Assembly (NCBI GenBank): GCA_028691715.1
Contig: JAQUYR010000001.1
Coordinates: 16,493 to 80,492, forward strand
Direction of reading: 5' to 3'
DNA: 64,000 nucleotides
From: Bacilli bacterium
GTDB taxonomy: Bacteria > Bacillota_I > Bacilli_A > ML615J-28 > CAG-698
Shown here: piece by piece, positions 9,695 to 18,291 of the stretch
Layout of the letters: each line of letters begins with the position of its first letter
Position numbering within the stretch: position 1 is the first letter of the stretch
Position numbers and translations under genes: made by a program
Notes under the pieces: generated by a model
Told to the model about the DNA's origin: nothing
The model's database searches: none
Seen by the model: the letters and a program-made list of their open reading frames with translations, nothing else

Positions 9695-12057
9695 TTTTGG
9701 ATCCTTTCAACAATTTTTAATTCCTCAGTTAAAACAATTCCATTTACTTCTATTTCTACTTTACCTGTATTACTCGTCTGATTAGTCTTAACCCAAAAAC
9801 CAACAGCACCTCCTTGAAGTGGAAGGTTGCTTGGTCCTATCAAATCAATACCACCACTAACTTTTATATTACAACTAGCTATTCCATAAGGAACAACTAT
9901 CTTATTTTGATCAACCATTTTAACCACAAATCTTGTAACATCGTATGTGTTGTCAACTATCATCTCTTTTTTATCGATTTCTAGGACAAAGCTAGTTTTT
10001 CTGGTTTCGCTTAATGTTTTAGTGATAACAACATTTTCATTAGCATAGCCATCAAAGCGGTAGTATTGATTTACTCCTGCTTTACCCATTGCATATTCAT
10101 AAAAAATATCGACAATTTTTACTCTTTTTAATTTATACTTAAACATTAAAAAGAGCATTCTCAGTAGATTTCTTAAAGATATTCTTCCTTGAGCAGCACT
10201 GACACTCTTAAATGCCTTTTTAGCCATTATGGATGATTTTCTTGTAAAGCCATACTTTTTTTCTAACTGAACACCGATAAAATCATCAACAATTATAACA
10301 GGATGTAAAAGATGTTTGTATTCCTTTTGATTAGGATAATAAGTACCAACATAATCATCATTCTTAAACATCTTGATATATTCACAATTAGTGGCAACAT
10401 AAATCTTATCTAGTCGGCTTTCAGGATAATCTCCTCTAGCAAAAGTTGATAATACTTCCAAAACAAAAGGCTTTTCTCTTTGTGATGCAAAGGAGTAAGC
10501 AGCATATTTTGGTATTCGATACATATCAACAACTCCATGATAACAAACATTATCGCCACTTCCAAAATCCTTATGAGTATTATAATCAGCAAAACACCAG
10601 CCGATTTCACCAACAATATTGTCATCTTTCATCGATGCATTGATAACCCTTAAGTGCCTTAATGCCTGTTCTATTCTTATAGGATCATTATCGTATCGCT
10701 TTGTTGGAAACATGTGACCATTATTTTCGGTTACTAGATGAGGTGTCTTAGTCGGCTTTGCTAGCACCTTTTTACCACCATTATGTGAGAAATCATTAAA
10801 TGTGTAGACATCCTCTAAAAACTTTGAGCCAAGGAAATTTCTGATTCCTCCTGTTGGTCTAGTATCGTCTAATTTATGAGCTAGTTCATTAGTTTTTTTA
10901 TAAAATTCATCATCATCAAAGGATTCATTTATTCTAACACCCCATAAAACTATTGACGGATGATTTTTATCTCTAGTTATCATTTTTTCAACATTGAGAA
11001 TACTATTATTCTTGAACTCTTCATTTCCAATATGTTGCCAGCCAGGGATTTCTTCTAAAACCAGTAATCCTATTTCATCACAACGATTTAAAAAATGCTT
11101 TGATTGCATGTAATGCGATGTTCTGACAATATTAACCCCTAAATCATACTTTAAAATATCAGCATCTTTTTCTTGGGCACTCTTTGGCATAGCATATCCA
11201 ACATATGGATAACTCTGATGGCGATTAAGACCTCTGAGTTTAATTTTTTCTTCATTTAAATAGAAACCATTTTTTTCAAATTTTATTTCACGAAAGCCAA
11301 AACGATCTTTCATCTCATCCAATAAGACATTATCATCATACATCCTAACAATAATATCATACAAATAAGGATTGTCTAAATCCCAGATTTTTCTATCCTT
11401 CACGTCAAAATCAACAGTTGTCTTTTCTCTATTGATATTGAAACGATTTAAAGAAACCTGCTTACCCTTATCCTGAACTTCCACTTCTATAATAACTGGT
11501 GTTTTATTAACTGTTATGTCACAAAAAGCAGTAATACTATTGTTAACATCCTTTGTCTTCACAAAAACATCAAGAATTCTATCTTTATCAGCAACTTCAA
11601 GATAAACCTCGCGATAAATCCCTCCATAGCCCAGATAATCGACAATTCCTCCAAATGGAGGGACATTTGAATTCTCTCTGGAATCAACAATAACAGTTAG
11701 AATATTTTTTTCTCCATATTTAATGTATTCTGAAATATCCACTTTAAATTGATCATAGCCACCCTTATGAGTCGCTACAAAGTCATCGTTGATGTAAATT
11801 GTAGCTATATGAGCAACTCCTTCAAAAATAATAGTGATACTTTTATCCTTATATTCCTCTTTTATTTCAATATCGCGCTTATATGTAACCACTTTTTGAA
11901 CATCTTTTTCATCAAAGTAGTTAAATGGTATTTCAAAACTGCTGTGAGGTATATTAACTTTCTCAAAACCAGTTATATTTGCATAGTCCTTTAAATGTTC
12001 ATCTTGAAAACAATCGGAAAAAAGCCAGTTAAAATTTAAATTTATATTTTCACGCAT
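9688..12057 (-). CDS. Glycoside hydrolase family 2 protein (beta-galactosidase/beta-glucuronidase-like)
   Basis: 789 residues from the ATG at 12057, which follows AGAGGTGATATTA; a GTG nine bases upstream falls inside that ribosome site and is rejected. The domains are a jelly-roll sugar-binding domain (about 1-165), an immunoglobulin-like sandwich (165-265) and a TIM barrel (265-560). Key barrel motifs are RGLNRHQSYPYVG, RTSHYMQS, acid/base E378 in WGVRINES and a likely nucleophile E444 in VTENNGH. The C-terminal 230 residues form extra beta-rich domains. It is the first gene of the glycosidase operon. The leaving sugar could be galactose, glucuronate or another beta-linked sugar. Confidence 0.88.
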   Translation of the reverse strand: MRENINLNFNWLFSDCFQDEHLKDYANITGFEKVNIPHSSFEIPFNYFDEKDVQKVVTYKRDIEIKEEYKDKSITIIFEGVAHIATIYINDDFVATHKGGYDQFKVDISEYIKYGEKNILTVIVDSRENSNVPPFGGIVDYLGYGGIYREVYLEVADKDRILDVFVKTKDVNNSITAFCDITVNKTPVIIEVEVQDKGKQVSLNRFNINREKTTVDFDVKDRKIWDLDNPYLYDIIVRMYDDNVLLDEMKDRFGFREIKFEKNGFYLNEEKIKLRGLNRHQSYPYVGYAMPKSAQEKDADILKYDLGVNIVRTSHYMQSKHFLNRCDEIGLLVLEEIPGWQHIGNEEFKNNSILNVEKMITRDKNHPSIVLWGVRINESFDDDEFYKKTNELAHKLDDTRPTGGIRNFLGSKFLEDVYTFNDFSHNGGKKVLAKPTKTPHLVTENNGHMFPTKRYDNDPIRIEQALRHLRVINASMKDDNIVGEIGWCFADYNTHKDFGSGDNVCYHGVVDMYRIPKYAAYSFASQREKPFVLEVLSTFARGDYPESRLDKIYVATNCEYIKMFKNDDYVGTYYPNQKEYKHLLHPVIIVDDFIGVQLEKKYGFTRKSSIMAKKAFKSVSAAQGRISLRNLLRMLFLMFKYKLKRVKIVDIFYEYAMGKAGVNQYYRFDGYANENVVITKTLSETRKTSFVLEIDKKEMIVDNTYDVTRFVVKMVDQNKIVVPYGIASCNIKVSGGIDLIGPSNLPLQGGAVGFWVKTNQTSNTGKVEIEVNGIVLTEELKIVERIQKC

Positions 12058-12077
12058 TAATATCACCTCTATCTTTT

Positions 12078-12114
12078 ATTATAACATTAATCATATTTAT
12101 ATAAAAGCGTTTTT
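12078..12114 (-). promoter_or_regulatory. Probable promoter of the glycosidase operon with a possible LacI-type operator
   Basis: A perfect -10 TATAAT (12078-12083, minus strand) lies 20 bases upstream of the GH2 start. The -35 region (TTTTAT, 12101-12106) is poor. It touches AAAAACGCTTTT (about 12104-12114), whose CG centre flanked by A and T runs resembles LacI/CcpA-type half-sites. A poor -35 plus a nearby operator would fit sugar-controlled expression, but no regulator gene is in view. Confidence 0.45.
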
Positions 12115-12140
12115 TTCTTAAAAATATGGCTTAAAAAAAG

Positions 12141-12163
12141 AAAAAGCACTAATTATTTAGTGC
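12141..12163 (-). terminator. Intrinsic terminator overlapping the end of the PI-PLC-like gene
   Basis: On the minus strand GCACTAA-ATAA-TTAGTGC forms a 7-bp stem followed by TTTTTCTTTTTTT. The stem contains the last codon and the TAA stop of the upstream gene, so termination is built into the coding end. Confidence 0.85.
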
Positions 12164-13251
12164 AAATTTTCTTGATTATAAACGATGATATATTCATTTA
12201 TTCTTTTATTGAAATCCTTCTTTTGGGAAGTGGCATTGTCGACCATTAAAATCGGCATCGCTTTAAACCAATCATCAAGGTTATTTTGTTCTAAAATTAA
12301 TGGATTAAAATTAGCCGCCATATCCAATAGGGACCACCCCACTAAAGTTGTAGCCACTTTATTTAAAGAATATAATCCTGTCTTCTGTGCTTGATTTACT
12401 CTAAATTTATCCTTATCTAGATTGTTACTATTGATCAGTACTACTTCAGCATTTATTTTAGTCAACATGATTTCAGTTGAATTATCTTCGTGCCATGTTG
12501 AACGAATAGAATCCTGATAAACATAGTTGTATTCTCCAGCCTGTTCTGTTTTCATCAGAATTACAACTCCTGCTCTTGTACCATTTGTTGTAACATCATT
12601 ATATTTTAGTTCTCCTAAAGAAATCTCCTGAGGATTATAGTTTATAAAAGATGTAAGTGTAATTCCTGGTAAGTTAAAGATTGGCTTAACTTCATGAAGT
12701 TCTAAATATTTTAAAAGATTATCATAAGTATTTTCTCCAAGATAGACATGTTGAAAATCAAGAATGGCTATTTCTCCAGTATTTTCATATAAAAAGCGAA
12801 TTAATTCATCTAAGCTATCAGAAAACAATCCTGAGATTACTCCATGTTTTGTATACCAATTTCCATCAATAAAGGAAAGGCGGATATCAAAATAACGAAC
12901 TCCTTGAACCAACATGGTTGATGCTTCAACTTCCTGAGCTTTAGCTAACCTTGAGAAAAGGCCATTTGCTAGCAATCCTGCTACCCTGTTTCTTAAGATT
13001 GAACCCGCATCTTCAGCAATATCAACCTCAGATTTCTCGTCAATACCTGAGGTAAAGGCATCATGAGCACCAAGCATTGCAATATCAACAACTCTGGGGT
13101 TACTCGTTCCAACCCCCATTTTTATTACATCATTATATTCATTCCCGTCATATTTCCAACTAGTAAAATCAAAACTGGATTTACCAATCATGAGTAAAAC
13201 AACAATCAAAAATAAAATGACTATTAAAATATTTTTTAGGATTTTTCTCAT
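12157..13251 (-). CDS. PI-PLC X-domain-like phosphodiesterase, membrane-anchored or secreted
   Basis: 364 residues. An N-terminal hydrophobic segment (residues 4-23) with no lipobox suggests a membrane anchor or Sec signal. The catalytic pattern of phosphatidylinositol-specific phospholipase C-like phosphodiesterases follows: H63 in MLGAHDAFTSG, the QGVRYFDIRL segment (116-125) and H136 in YTKHG. These two histidines are the expected acid/base pair that cleaves phosphodiesters through a cyclic intermediate. The substrate could be phosphatidylinositol, a glycolipid anchor or another phosphodiester. The start follows AAAGGAGGAAAAC, and the DUF5131 stop lies 11 bases upstream, so the two form an operon. 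Confidence 0.8.
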   Translation of the reverse strand: MRKILKNILIVILFLIVVLLMIGKSSFDFTSWKYDGNEYNDVIKMGVGTSNPRVVDIAMLGAHDAFTSGIDEKSEVDIAEDAGSILRNRVAGLLANGLFSRLAKAQEVEASTMLVQGVRYFDIRLSFIDGNWYTKHGVISGLFSDSLDELIRFLYENTGEIAILDFQHVYLGENTYDNLLKYLELHEVKPIFNLPGITLTSFINYNPQEISLGELKYNDVTTNGTRAGVVILMKTEQAGEYNYVYQDSIRSTWHEDNSTEIMLTKINAEVVLINSNNLDKDKFRVNQAQKTGLYSLNKVATTLVGWSLLDMAANFNPLILEQNNLDDWFKAMPILMVDNATSQKKDFNKRINEYIIVYNQENLH

Positions 13252-13262
13252 GTTTTCCTCCT

Positions 13263-13994
13263 TTAATCGTTGCTATTTTTAAAATCAATTTTCGCTTTTC
13301 TTGCTTGAATCGCCTGATCTTTTACTTTAATTCTATAAACTTTTCCATCCTTTAAAAATTTTGAACCTGTTTGTTTATAGAAAAACTCAATATTTCTTTT
13401 AACACATTCATTTCTTATTCTTAAAACCCAATCGTAATCACAAATCCTAGCTTCAATACCTGATTCTCCGGAAGCGACAACACTATATATTTGCCCATTT
13501 AAATACTTTGATAAATCTATTTCACCTAATAAAGGAGCACATATGATTTGCTTGGTTTTGATTGGAAGTGCTAAGAGTAGCGGAATCCTTTCATCAGCAC
13601 GTGTTTGATTCTCACAAGAACAGCCAATAGTAACATTATTCCAGCCATCACCCCAGTCATCTGGTAAAGACACATTAAATCTTTCAATTCTCTTTGTGAG
13701 AAAGATAAAACTACAGTCATGTCTCTCTCTTATTATATCCCATGCTTCCTTTCGCCATTCGTCAGCTTCTTCTAGAAAGAAGTCCGAAGTAAAACAAGTC
13801 CAAATAATTGATCCACTGGGAATTTTGTATTCACCTCTTCGATTTTTTCTAATTGGCATATCAAAGTCTTTGACCTTATAAATAATGCTTGCATCTCCTC
13901 CATATCTGGCATCATGGCGGTATACATAACAATTTAGACAGCCTTCACTCTTTTTTTTACATCCATGCCATGGATTCCAACTAAATATTGCCAT
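13263..13994 (-). CDS. DUF5131 (phage Gp37/Gp68-type) radical-SAM-like protein
   Basis: 243 residues. The N-terminus WNPWHGCKKKSEGCLNC gives cysteines 12, 19 and 22 in C-x6-C-x2-C, the signature of the Gp37/Gp68 family. This family was first named from phage genes and looks like a short radical-SAM-type barrel. Later conserved pieces are WTCFTSDFFLEEADEWR, FLTKRIERF and ASGESGIEARICDYDWV. It is common in bacterial chromosomes and its reaction is unknown. The cysteine spacing differs from classical CX3CX2C radical-SAM enzymes. It is the first gene of a two-gene unit with the PI-PLC-like gene; no phage gene lies nearby. Confidence 0.8.
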   Translation of the reverse strand: MAIFSWNPWHGCKKKSEGCLNCYVYRHDARYGGDASIIYKVKDFDMPIRKNRRGEYKIPSGSIIWTCFTSDFFLEEADEWRKEAWDIIRERHDCSFIFLTKRIERFNVSLPDDWGDGWNNVTIGCSCENQTRADERIPLLLALPIKTKQIICAPLLGEIDLSKYLNGQIYSVVASGESGIEARICDYDWVLRIRNECVKRNIEFFYKQTGSKFLKDGKVYRIKVKDQAIQARKAKIDFKNSND

Positions 13995-14052
13995 ATAATT
14001 ATTTCCTTAATATGTTTTATTATATCACTGCTCTTCTATTTTTTCTACAACA

Positions 14053-14078
14053 AAAGGCATATTTTATAATATGCCTTT
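14053..14078 (-). terminator. Intrinsic terminator after the M48 peptidase gene
   Basis: An 11-bp perfect stem, AAAGGCATATT/AATATGCCTTT with a 4-base loop, followed on the minus strand by TTTTGTTG. It starts right after the stop of the M48 gene. Confidence 0.85.
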
Positions 14079-14083
14079 AATTT

Positions 14084-15304
14084 TTATTTCTTCTCTTCTA
14101 TGTTAGCAATTCTTTGACTTAGTGGCGGATGAGAATATTCAAGGGCCACAATTACTGGATGAGGGTTAAGATTTGAATAATTTGCTCTTGATATCTTCTT
14201 TAATCCTGAAATCAAATATTCGCCATAACCTTCTTTTTTAGCAAATTCATCGGCTTTATTTTCAAATTTTCGGCTTATTCTCTTAGTAATCAAAGACATT
14301 AAACTTGATATATAAGGTAGTGCCACTGAGAAAACTAGAATAAACATGAATCCATAATTCCTACCGCGGAAGCCAAAATCTCTAACAATTCCAAAATTTG
14401 AAACTAAATACCATGATAAAACAACTATCAAGAAAACCTGAAAAAGTCCCATTGCATAACTTTTTATAATATGCTTATACTTTCCATGGCCCAGTTCATG
14501 GGCAAATACAGCAACAATCTCATCCTCTGTTAAAACATCCATAATTGTATCATATAGAACTATATCCTTGGTTTTTCCCAAACCACTGAAATAAGCATTT
14601 GCCTTAGTACTCCTTCTAGAACCATCCATTACCTTTATTTCTTTAACTTTATAACCATTTTTATTCAATAAATTCTCTAACTTTGTTCGTAAACTTCCCT
14701 CCACTAATGGAGTAAATTTATTAAAAATCTTCGCAAATACTGGTGTTAAGAAATAAACCAAAAGGATTAATAAGAAGATTATTCCTGTGAAAGCTAATAA
14801 AACCCAGTTTTTAAAGATTATATAAGAAGCAACAAATAGACAAACTAAACCAAATGATATTATGAAACCTAAAATAAATTCTTTTATTCTATCTGTGAAG
14901 AACGTCTTTTTGGTGGTCTTATTGAAGCCATATTTAGTTTCTATTTTCATCGTATCAGTATAGCCAAAAATAGTATCAACTATGCCAGTTACAAGCTCAT
15001 AGAAAGCTAGAATAGCAATTGCCTGAAGAATATCATTTTCACCAACATATCGAGAAATAAGAGCGAAAACATCAAAGACAATCAATATCATGAAAACAGC
15101 ATATTGAGCGATAATTCCATAAAGCTGATTGTTTATTTTTTCAGCGGAATAATTCTGCCATTTTTCATAGGCTTCGCTATCATATACATCCCTAACATTT
15201 TCAGGAACTGATCTCTTTGTTGAGCTTTTCATCAAAAATTTAATAATAACATTATAAATAAAAAGTATTGTTACTAAAACTAAAGTAATTGTTTTATAAT
15301 TCAT
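14084..15304 (-). CDS. M48 family (Ste24/CAAX-prenyl-protease-like) membrane metallopeptidase
   Basis: 406 residues with about six or seven hydrophobic segments. The zinc motif HELGHGKYKH (HExxH) is near residue 268, and a downstream glutamate in FENKADEFA is the expected third zinc ligand. The length and the order of membrane helices around the zinc site fit the Ste24/YhfN-like group rather than the shorter HtpX heat-shock proteases. Such enzymes degrade or process membrane proteins; the bacterial substrates are mostly unknown. The start follows AAAGGAGAGGAAAA. A minus-strand TATAAT with TTACTT 17 bases upstream precedes it, so it is probably monocistronic. Confidence 0.88.
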   Translation of the reverse strand: MNYKTITLVLVTILFIYNVIIKFLMKSSTKRSVPENVRDVYDSEAYEKWQNYSAEKINNQLYGIIAQYAVFMILIVFDVFALISRYVGENDILQAIAILAFYELVTGIVDTIFGYTDTMKIETKYGFNKTTKKTFFTDRIKEFILGFIISFGLVCLFVASYIIFKNWVLLAFTGIIFLLILLVYFLTPVFAKIFNKFTPLVEGSLRTKLENLLNKNGYKVKEIKVMDGSRRSTKANAYFSGLGKTKDIVLYDTIMDVLTEDEIVAVFAHELGHGKYKHIIKSYAMGLFQVFLIVVLSWYLVSNFGIVRDFGFRGRNYGFMFILVFSVALPYISSLMSLITKRISRKFENKADEFAKKEGYGEYLISGLKKISRANYSNLNPHPVIVALEYSHPPLSQRIANIEEKK

Positions 15305-15359
15305 TTTTCCTCTCCTTTTTAGTTATTATATCATTTCTTCCTCTCTTAAGTAAATAAAA

Positions 15360-15383
15360 AAATTCAAGCTTTCGCCTGAATTT
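15360..15383 (-). terminator. Intrinsic terminator of the tmk-holB-ricT-trmN6-rsmI operon
   Basis: A 10-bp stem closed by a GAAA tetraloop on the minus strand (AAATTCAGGC-GAAA-GCTTGAATTT), followed by T residues. It comes directly after the rsmI stop. Confidence 0.9.
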
Positions 15384-15384
15384 C

Positions 15385-16224
15385 CTATTTTACCTCTTTA
15401 TAAACTTCACTTTTAGATATTTTTCGATCTTTAGCAACCAATTTCATCGCTTCTTTTTCTAATAATCCCTGTTTTAAATAATGGTTAAAATGCTCTTTGA
15501 TCGATTTTTGATTAAGATCAATCTGTAAGTATGTCTCGCTGGTTCCCTTTATAATTACAACTATTTCTCCCTTTAAGGTGAGATCCAAAGAGGCAATCTC
15601 CTCTAGAGTACCCCTTGTATACTCTTCATACTTTTTAGTGAGTTCTCTGGCTATAACTACTTCGCGATTTCCTAAAATTTGATACATTAGATCAATGGTT
15701 TCTTTGATTCTCATAGGAGATTCATAGAAAATAATGGTTTCTTTATTATCCCTTAAAAGCAATAATTCTTTTTCCTTTTGGCTTTTTTTATGATCTAAAA
15801 AGCCATAAAAGAAAAACTTATCACAGGGAAGTCCAGAAGCGATTAGAGCAGTTAAACTAGCACTAGCACCAGGAAGACTGACAACATCAAAACCAGAATC
15901 TAGCACTCTTTTCACGAGTAAATACCCAGGATCACTAATACATGGAAGACCAGCATCGCTTACTAAAGCAATTTTTTTACCATCTCTTAAAACATCGATT
16001 ATCTCATTGGATTTATCTTCTTCATTAAAGATATGATAACTAGAAAGTGGTGTTTTAATATTAAAGTGACTAAGTAAAATCTTAGTCACTCGCGTATCTT
16101 CACAAAATATCATATCCACCCTATTTAAAATATCAACACTCCTAAAGGTCATATCTTCAAAATTGCCAATAGGCGTTGGAACTAGATAAAGTGTTGGATT
16201 ATTGGAAGCTTTCTGGATTCTCAT
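15385..16224 (-). CDS. rsmI: 16S rRNA (cytidine1402-2'-O)-methyltransferase RsmI
   Basis: 279 residues. It methylates the 2'-OH of C1402 in 16S rRNA using S-adenosylmethionine. Family motifs are LYLVPTPIGNFEDMTFRS (13-30), EDTRVTKILLSHF (41-53), VSDAGLPCISDPG (89-101) and LPGASASLTALIASGLP (117-133). The length is typical. Its ATG lies within the last codons of the upstream TerB-like gene (AATGAG, where TGA is that gene's stop), so the two are coupled. This overlap also shows that TGA is a stop in this genome. It is the last gene of the operon before a strong terminator. Confidence 0.95.
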   Translation of the reverse strand: MRIQKASNNPTLYLVPTPIGNFEDMTFRSVDILNRVDMIFCEDTRVTKILLSHFNIKTPLSSYHIFNEEDKSNEIIDVLRDGKKIALVSDAGLPCISDPGYLLVKRVLDSGFDVVSLPGASASLTALIASGLPCDKFFFYGFLDHKKSQKEKELLLLRDNKETIIFYESPMRIKETIDLMYQILGNREVVIARELTKKYEEYTRGTLEEIASLDLTLKGEIVVIIKGTSETYLQIDLNQKSIKEHFNHYLKQGLLEKEAMKLVAKDRKISKSEVYKEVK

Positions 16225-16625
16225 TCGCTGATGATCCTTTTTACTTTTTCTTTTAAATCTCTATCAGCATATACTGCTTTTACTAAATCCGTTCTCTTTC
16301 TTCTTGGAATTTCTAAACTGTTTTGAATCTGCTCTAGAAGAAAGTGTTCTTCTACTGAATAAAACTCATCCGATAAAGAAGCACTTAAAAGATTTAGGAA
16401 AACAAGATTTTTTGTGACTTTAGGCTTTGTAGCAAAATAATCGATTAATTTTTCCAGTGATAAATTACTCTTGCGATATCTAAGAGCATCATCACCCATT
16501 TCATATTTCAGTTTATTAACGATTTGCATTTCCAATTCGTTGGTTGCTCCATCAATAGAAATAACCTTTCCTAACAAGTCAATGAAATAATACTTTTCTT
16601 CTTTGGTTAATAAATTTAAAAGCAT
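16221..16625 (-). CDS. TerB-like small helical protein of unknown function
   Basis: 134 residues from the ATG at 16625, preceded by AAAGGAGTGATTAAA; a GTG nine bases upstream lies inside that ribosome site. The sequence is all-helical and highly charged, with LTKEEKYYFIDLLGKVISIDG at the start. This resembles TerB/DjlA-type helical domains, whose typical acidic residues follow a first helix. No catalytic residues stand out. It occupies the place between trmN6 and rsmI where Bacillus has the small GIY-YIG gene yazA. The family assignment is tentative. Confidence 0.6.
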   Translation of the reverse strand: MLLNLLTKEEKYYFIDLLGKVISIDGATNELEMQIVNKLKYEMGDDALRYRKSNLSLEKLIDYFATKPKVTKNLVFLNLLSASLSDEFYSVEEHFLLEQIQNSLEIPRRKRTDLVKAVYADRDLKEKVKRIISE

Positions 16626-16694
16626 TTTAATCACTCCTTTTCCTGAATAAATTATATCACATCTTTATATTTTTTAAAATATACAATATTTAGT

Positions 16695-17423
16695 TTAATG
16701 CATATTAAATATTTGTCTAACTTCTTCGGTGTATGTTTTATCTTCGTTATAAACAAAAAGAGGCTTCACGACAGTAACATCCGCTTTTTTATTCTTCCTA
16801 GCTTCTATTAAAACGAGAAGAGCTTTTTCATCTGTAATTTTCGAATGAACAAAGCGCATCTTTTTTATTCCAAAACCATGTTTTGTAAAGATTTCAATGA
16901 TATCGGGAAGTCTTTCACAACGATGGACCATATACAAAAATCCACCATCCCCCAATAACTTTTTACTTTCTATGATGATATCCTCTAGAGTTATTAAAAC
17001 TTCATGACGAGCGATTGTCAAATAATCATTTTTATTGATATTGCTTGTTGGAATATATTTAAAATATGGAGGGTTAGTCGCGACTATATCAAATGTATTT
17101 GCGCCAACAATCTTATATATTCCCTTAATATCACCATTTATTAGTTCTATCTGCTGAGTCAAATTGTTTAACTCAACACTTTTTTTTGCTAATTCGTAGA
17201 CATCCTTCTGAATTTCAACTCCATATATTTTAGCCTTTGTTTTAATTGTTAAAAATAAAGGAATAGGACCATTACCAGTTCCCAAGTCGATTATTTTTTG
17301 AGGGCTATTGCTGACATTGATGAAATCTGCGAGCAAGGTTGAGTCCAGAGAAAATCTTAACATATCATCTCTTTGAATTATTTTTATACGCTTATACCCT
17401 AATAATTCATGAATGTTTTCCAT
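16695..17423 (-). CDS. trmN6: tRNA1(Val) A37 N6-methyltransferase (TrmN6/YfiC family)
   Basis: 242 residues. A Rossmann methyltransferase with the S-adenosylmethionine loop DLGTGNGPIPL (46-56) and the N6-adenine catalytic motif NPPY in ATNPPYFKY. It also has the family-typical N-terminus RIKIIQRDDMLRFSLDSTLLADF. Its Bacillus orthologue, YabB, sits in the same place downstream of ricT and upstream of rsmI, supporting orthology. The ribosome site (AGGGAAA) is modest, and the start is 8 bases after the ricT stop. The exact tRNA target is inferred from family. Confidence 0.88.
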   Translation of the reverse strand: MENIHELLGYKRIKIIQRDDMLRFSLDSTLLADFINVSNSPQKIIDLGTGNGPIPLFLTIKTKAKIYGVEIQKDVYELAKKSVELNNLTQQIELINGDIKGIYKIVGANTFDIVATNPPYFKYIPTSNINKNDYLTIARHEVLITLEDIIIESKKLLGDGGFLYMVHRCERLPDIIEIFTKHGFGIKKMRFVHSKITDEKALLVLIEARKNKKADVTVVKPLFVYNEDKTYTEEVRQIFNMH

Positions 17424-17431
17424 GTTTTTCC

Positions 17432-18289
17432 CTATTCGTCAATTACATCATCAGTCAAATCATTTTCTGAAATTACTTCTTTATGGCTAGAAACCTTTTC
17501 AACTTCTTTGGCTTCCCAGTCATCTATCTTTTCTTCATTATCGATTGTCTTTATTCTTTCTCTTAAGAAATCCACACTGATTACACGACAATTTTGGCAT
17601 TTAGGAGTGTTAACAATATCACCAACCAGAGGGATTCGGTTTCTTATTTCTTCATATGTTGAATTCTCATAACCGATACAACACATCAGTTTTCCACAAA
17701 GACCAGCAACTTTGGAAGCACTAAGGGTCATTCCCTGATCTTTAGCCATTTTCATCGTCACCAAATCGAATTCTCTTAAATGTGTTTTGCAACAAACCTC
17801 TCGTCCACAACAACCAATACCACCCAAGAATTTTGCTCCTTCACGTGGTCCAACTTGTCTTAGTTCTATTCTTACCCGAAACTCTGCTGCCAAATCCTTT
17901 AACAACTCCCGGAAATCAACCCTGCCGTCAGCATTATAATAGATTATAATCTTCTGGTGATCTAGAGTATACTCACAATCCAAAAGTTTCATTTCTAGTT
18001 TGTGCTTTTTTATTATTCTAGCGCAATCCTTTAGAGCTTTTTTTGCTCTTTCTAAATTATCATTGTAATTCTTTATATCATATTTATTGGCAACTCGCAT
18101 TACCGACTTTAATTCATGTTCAAGGCTGTCATCAGCTAATTCTCTAATTCCTAGAGTAACACATCCCAATTCAAGTCCTCTAATTGTCTCAACAATTACT
18201 TTGTCTCCTATATTTAAATTGAAAGGAGTGGGATTAAACCAATATACTTTACCAACATCCTTAAATGTTATTCCAACCACTTTTACCAT
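17432..18289 (-). CDS. ricT: PSP1-domain protein RicT (YaaT), Fe-S RNA-processing regulator
   Basis: 285 residues. The PSP1 domain spans about 60-210. Seven cysteines occur in GCCGREVCCKTH and LCGKLMCCIGYE, the set linked to [4Fe-4S] binding in the Bacillus RicA-RicF-RicT (Y-complex), which promotes RNase Y-dependent mRNA maturation. It is often annotated as a stage 0 sporulation protein, but nothing here implies sporulation. The C-terminus is an acidic tail ending DDVIDE. It starts after GCGAGGTAATT, two bases from the holB stop. The order tmk-holB-ricT is the same as in Bacillus. Confidence 0.92.
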   Translation of the reverse strand: MVKVVGITFKDVGKVYWFNPTPFNLNIGDKVIVETIRGLELGCVTLGIRELADDSLEHELKSVMRVANKYDIKNYNDNLERAKKALKDCARIIKKHKLEMKLLDCEYTLDHQKIIIYYNADGRVDFRELLKDLAAEFRVRIELRQVGPREGAKFLGGIGCCGREVCCKTHLREFDLVTMKMAKDQGMTLSASKVAGLCGKLMCCIGYENSTYEEIRNRIPLVGDIVNTPKCQNCRVISVDFLRERIKTIDNEEKIDDWEAKEVEKVSSHKEVISENDLTDDVIDE

Positions 18290-18291
18290 AA

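Noticed and set aside
10410..10643. Overlapping open frames on either strand inside the GH2 gene
   Set aside because: No ribosome sites or family matches; they are shadows of the real gene, like many others inside rplC, nrdD and hydA.
13263..13994. Prophage remnant because of the Gp37/Gp68 family name
   Set aside because: No integrase, structural or lysis genes nearby, and the family is common in chromosomes.
17432..18289. Evidence for sporulation from the stage 0 sporulation label often given to this gene
   Set aside because: RicT is a general RNA-processing factor; no sporulation gene is present in the window.
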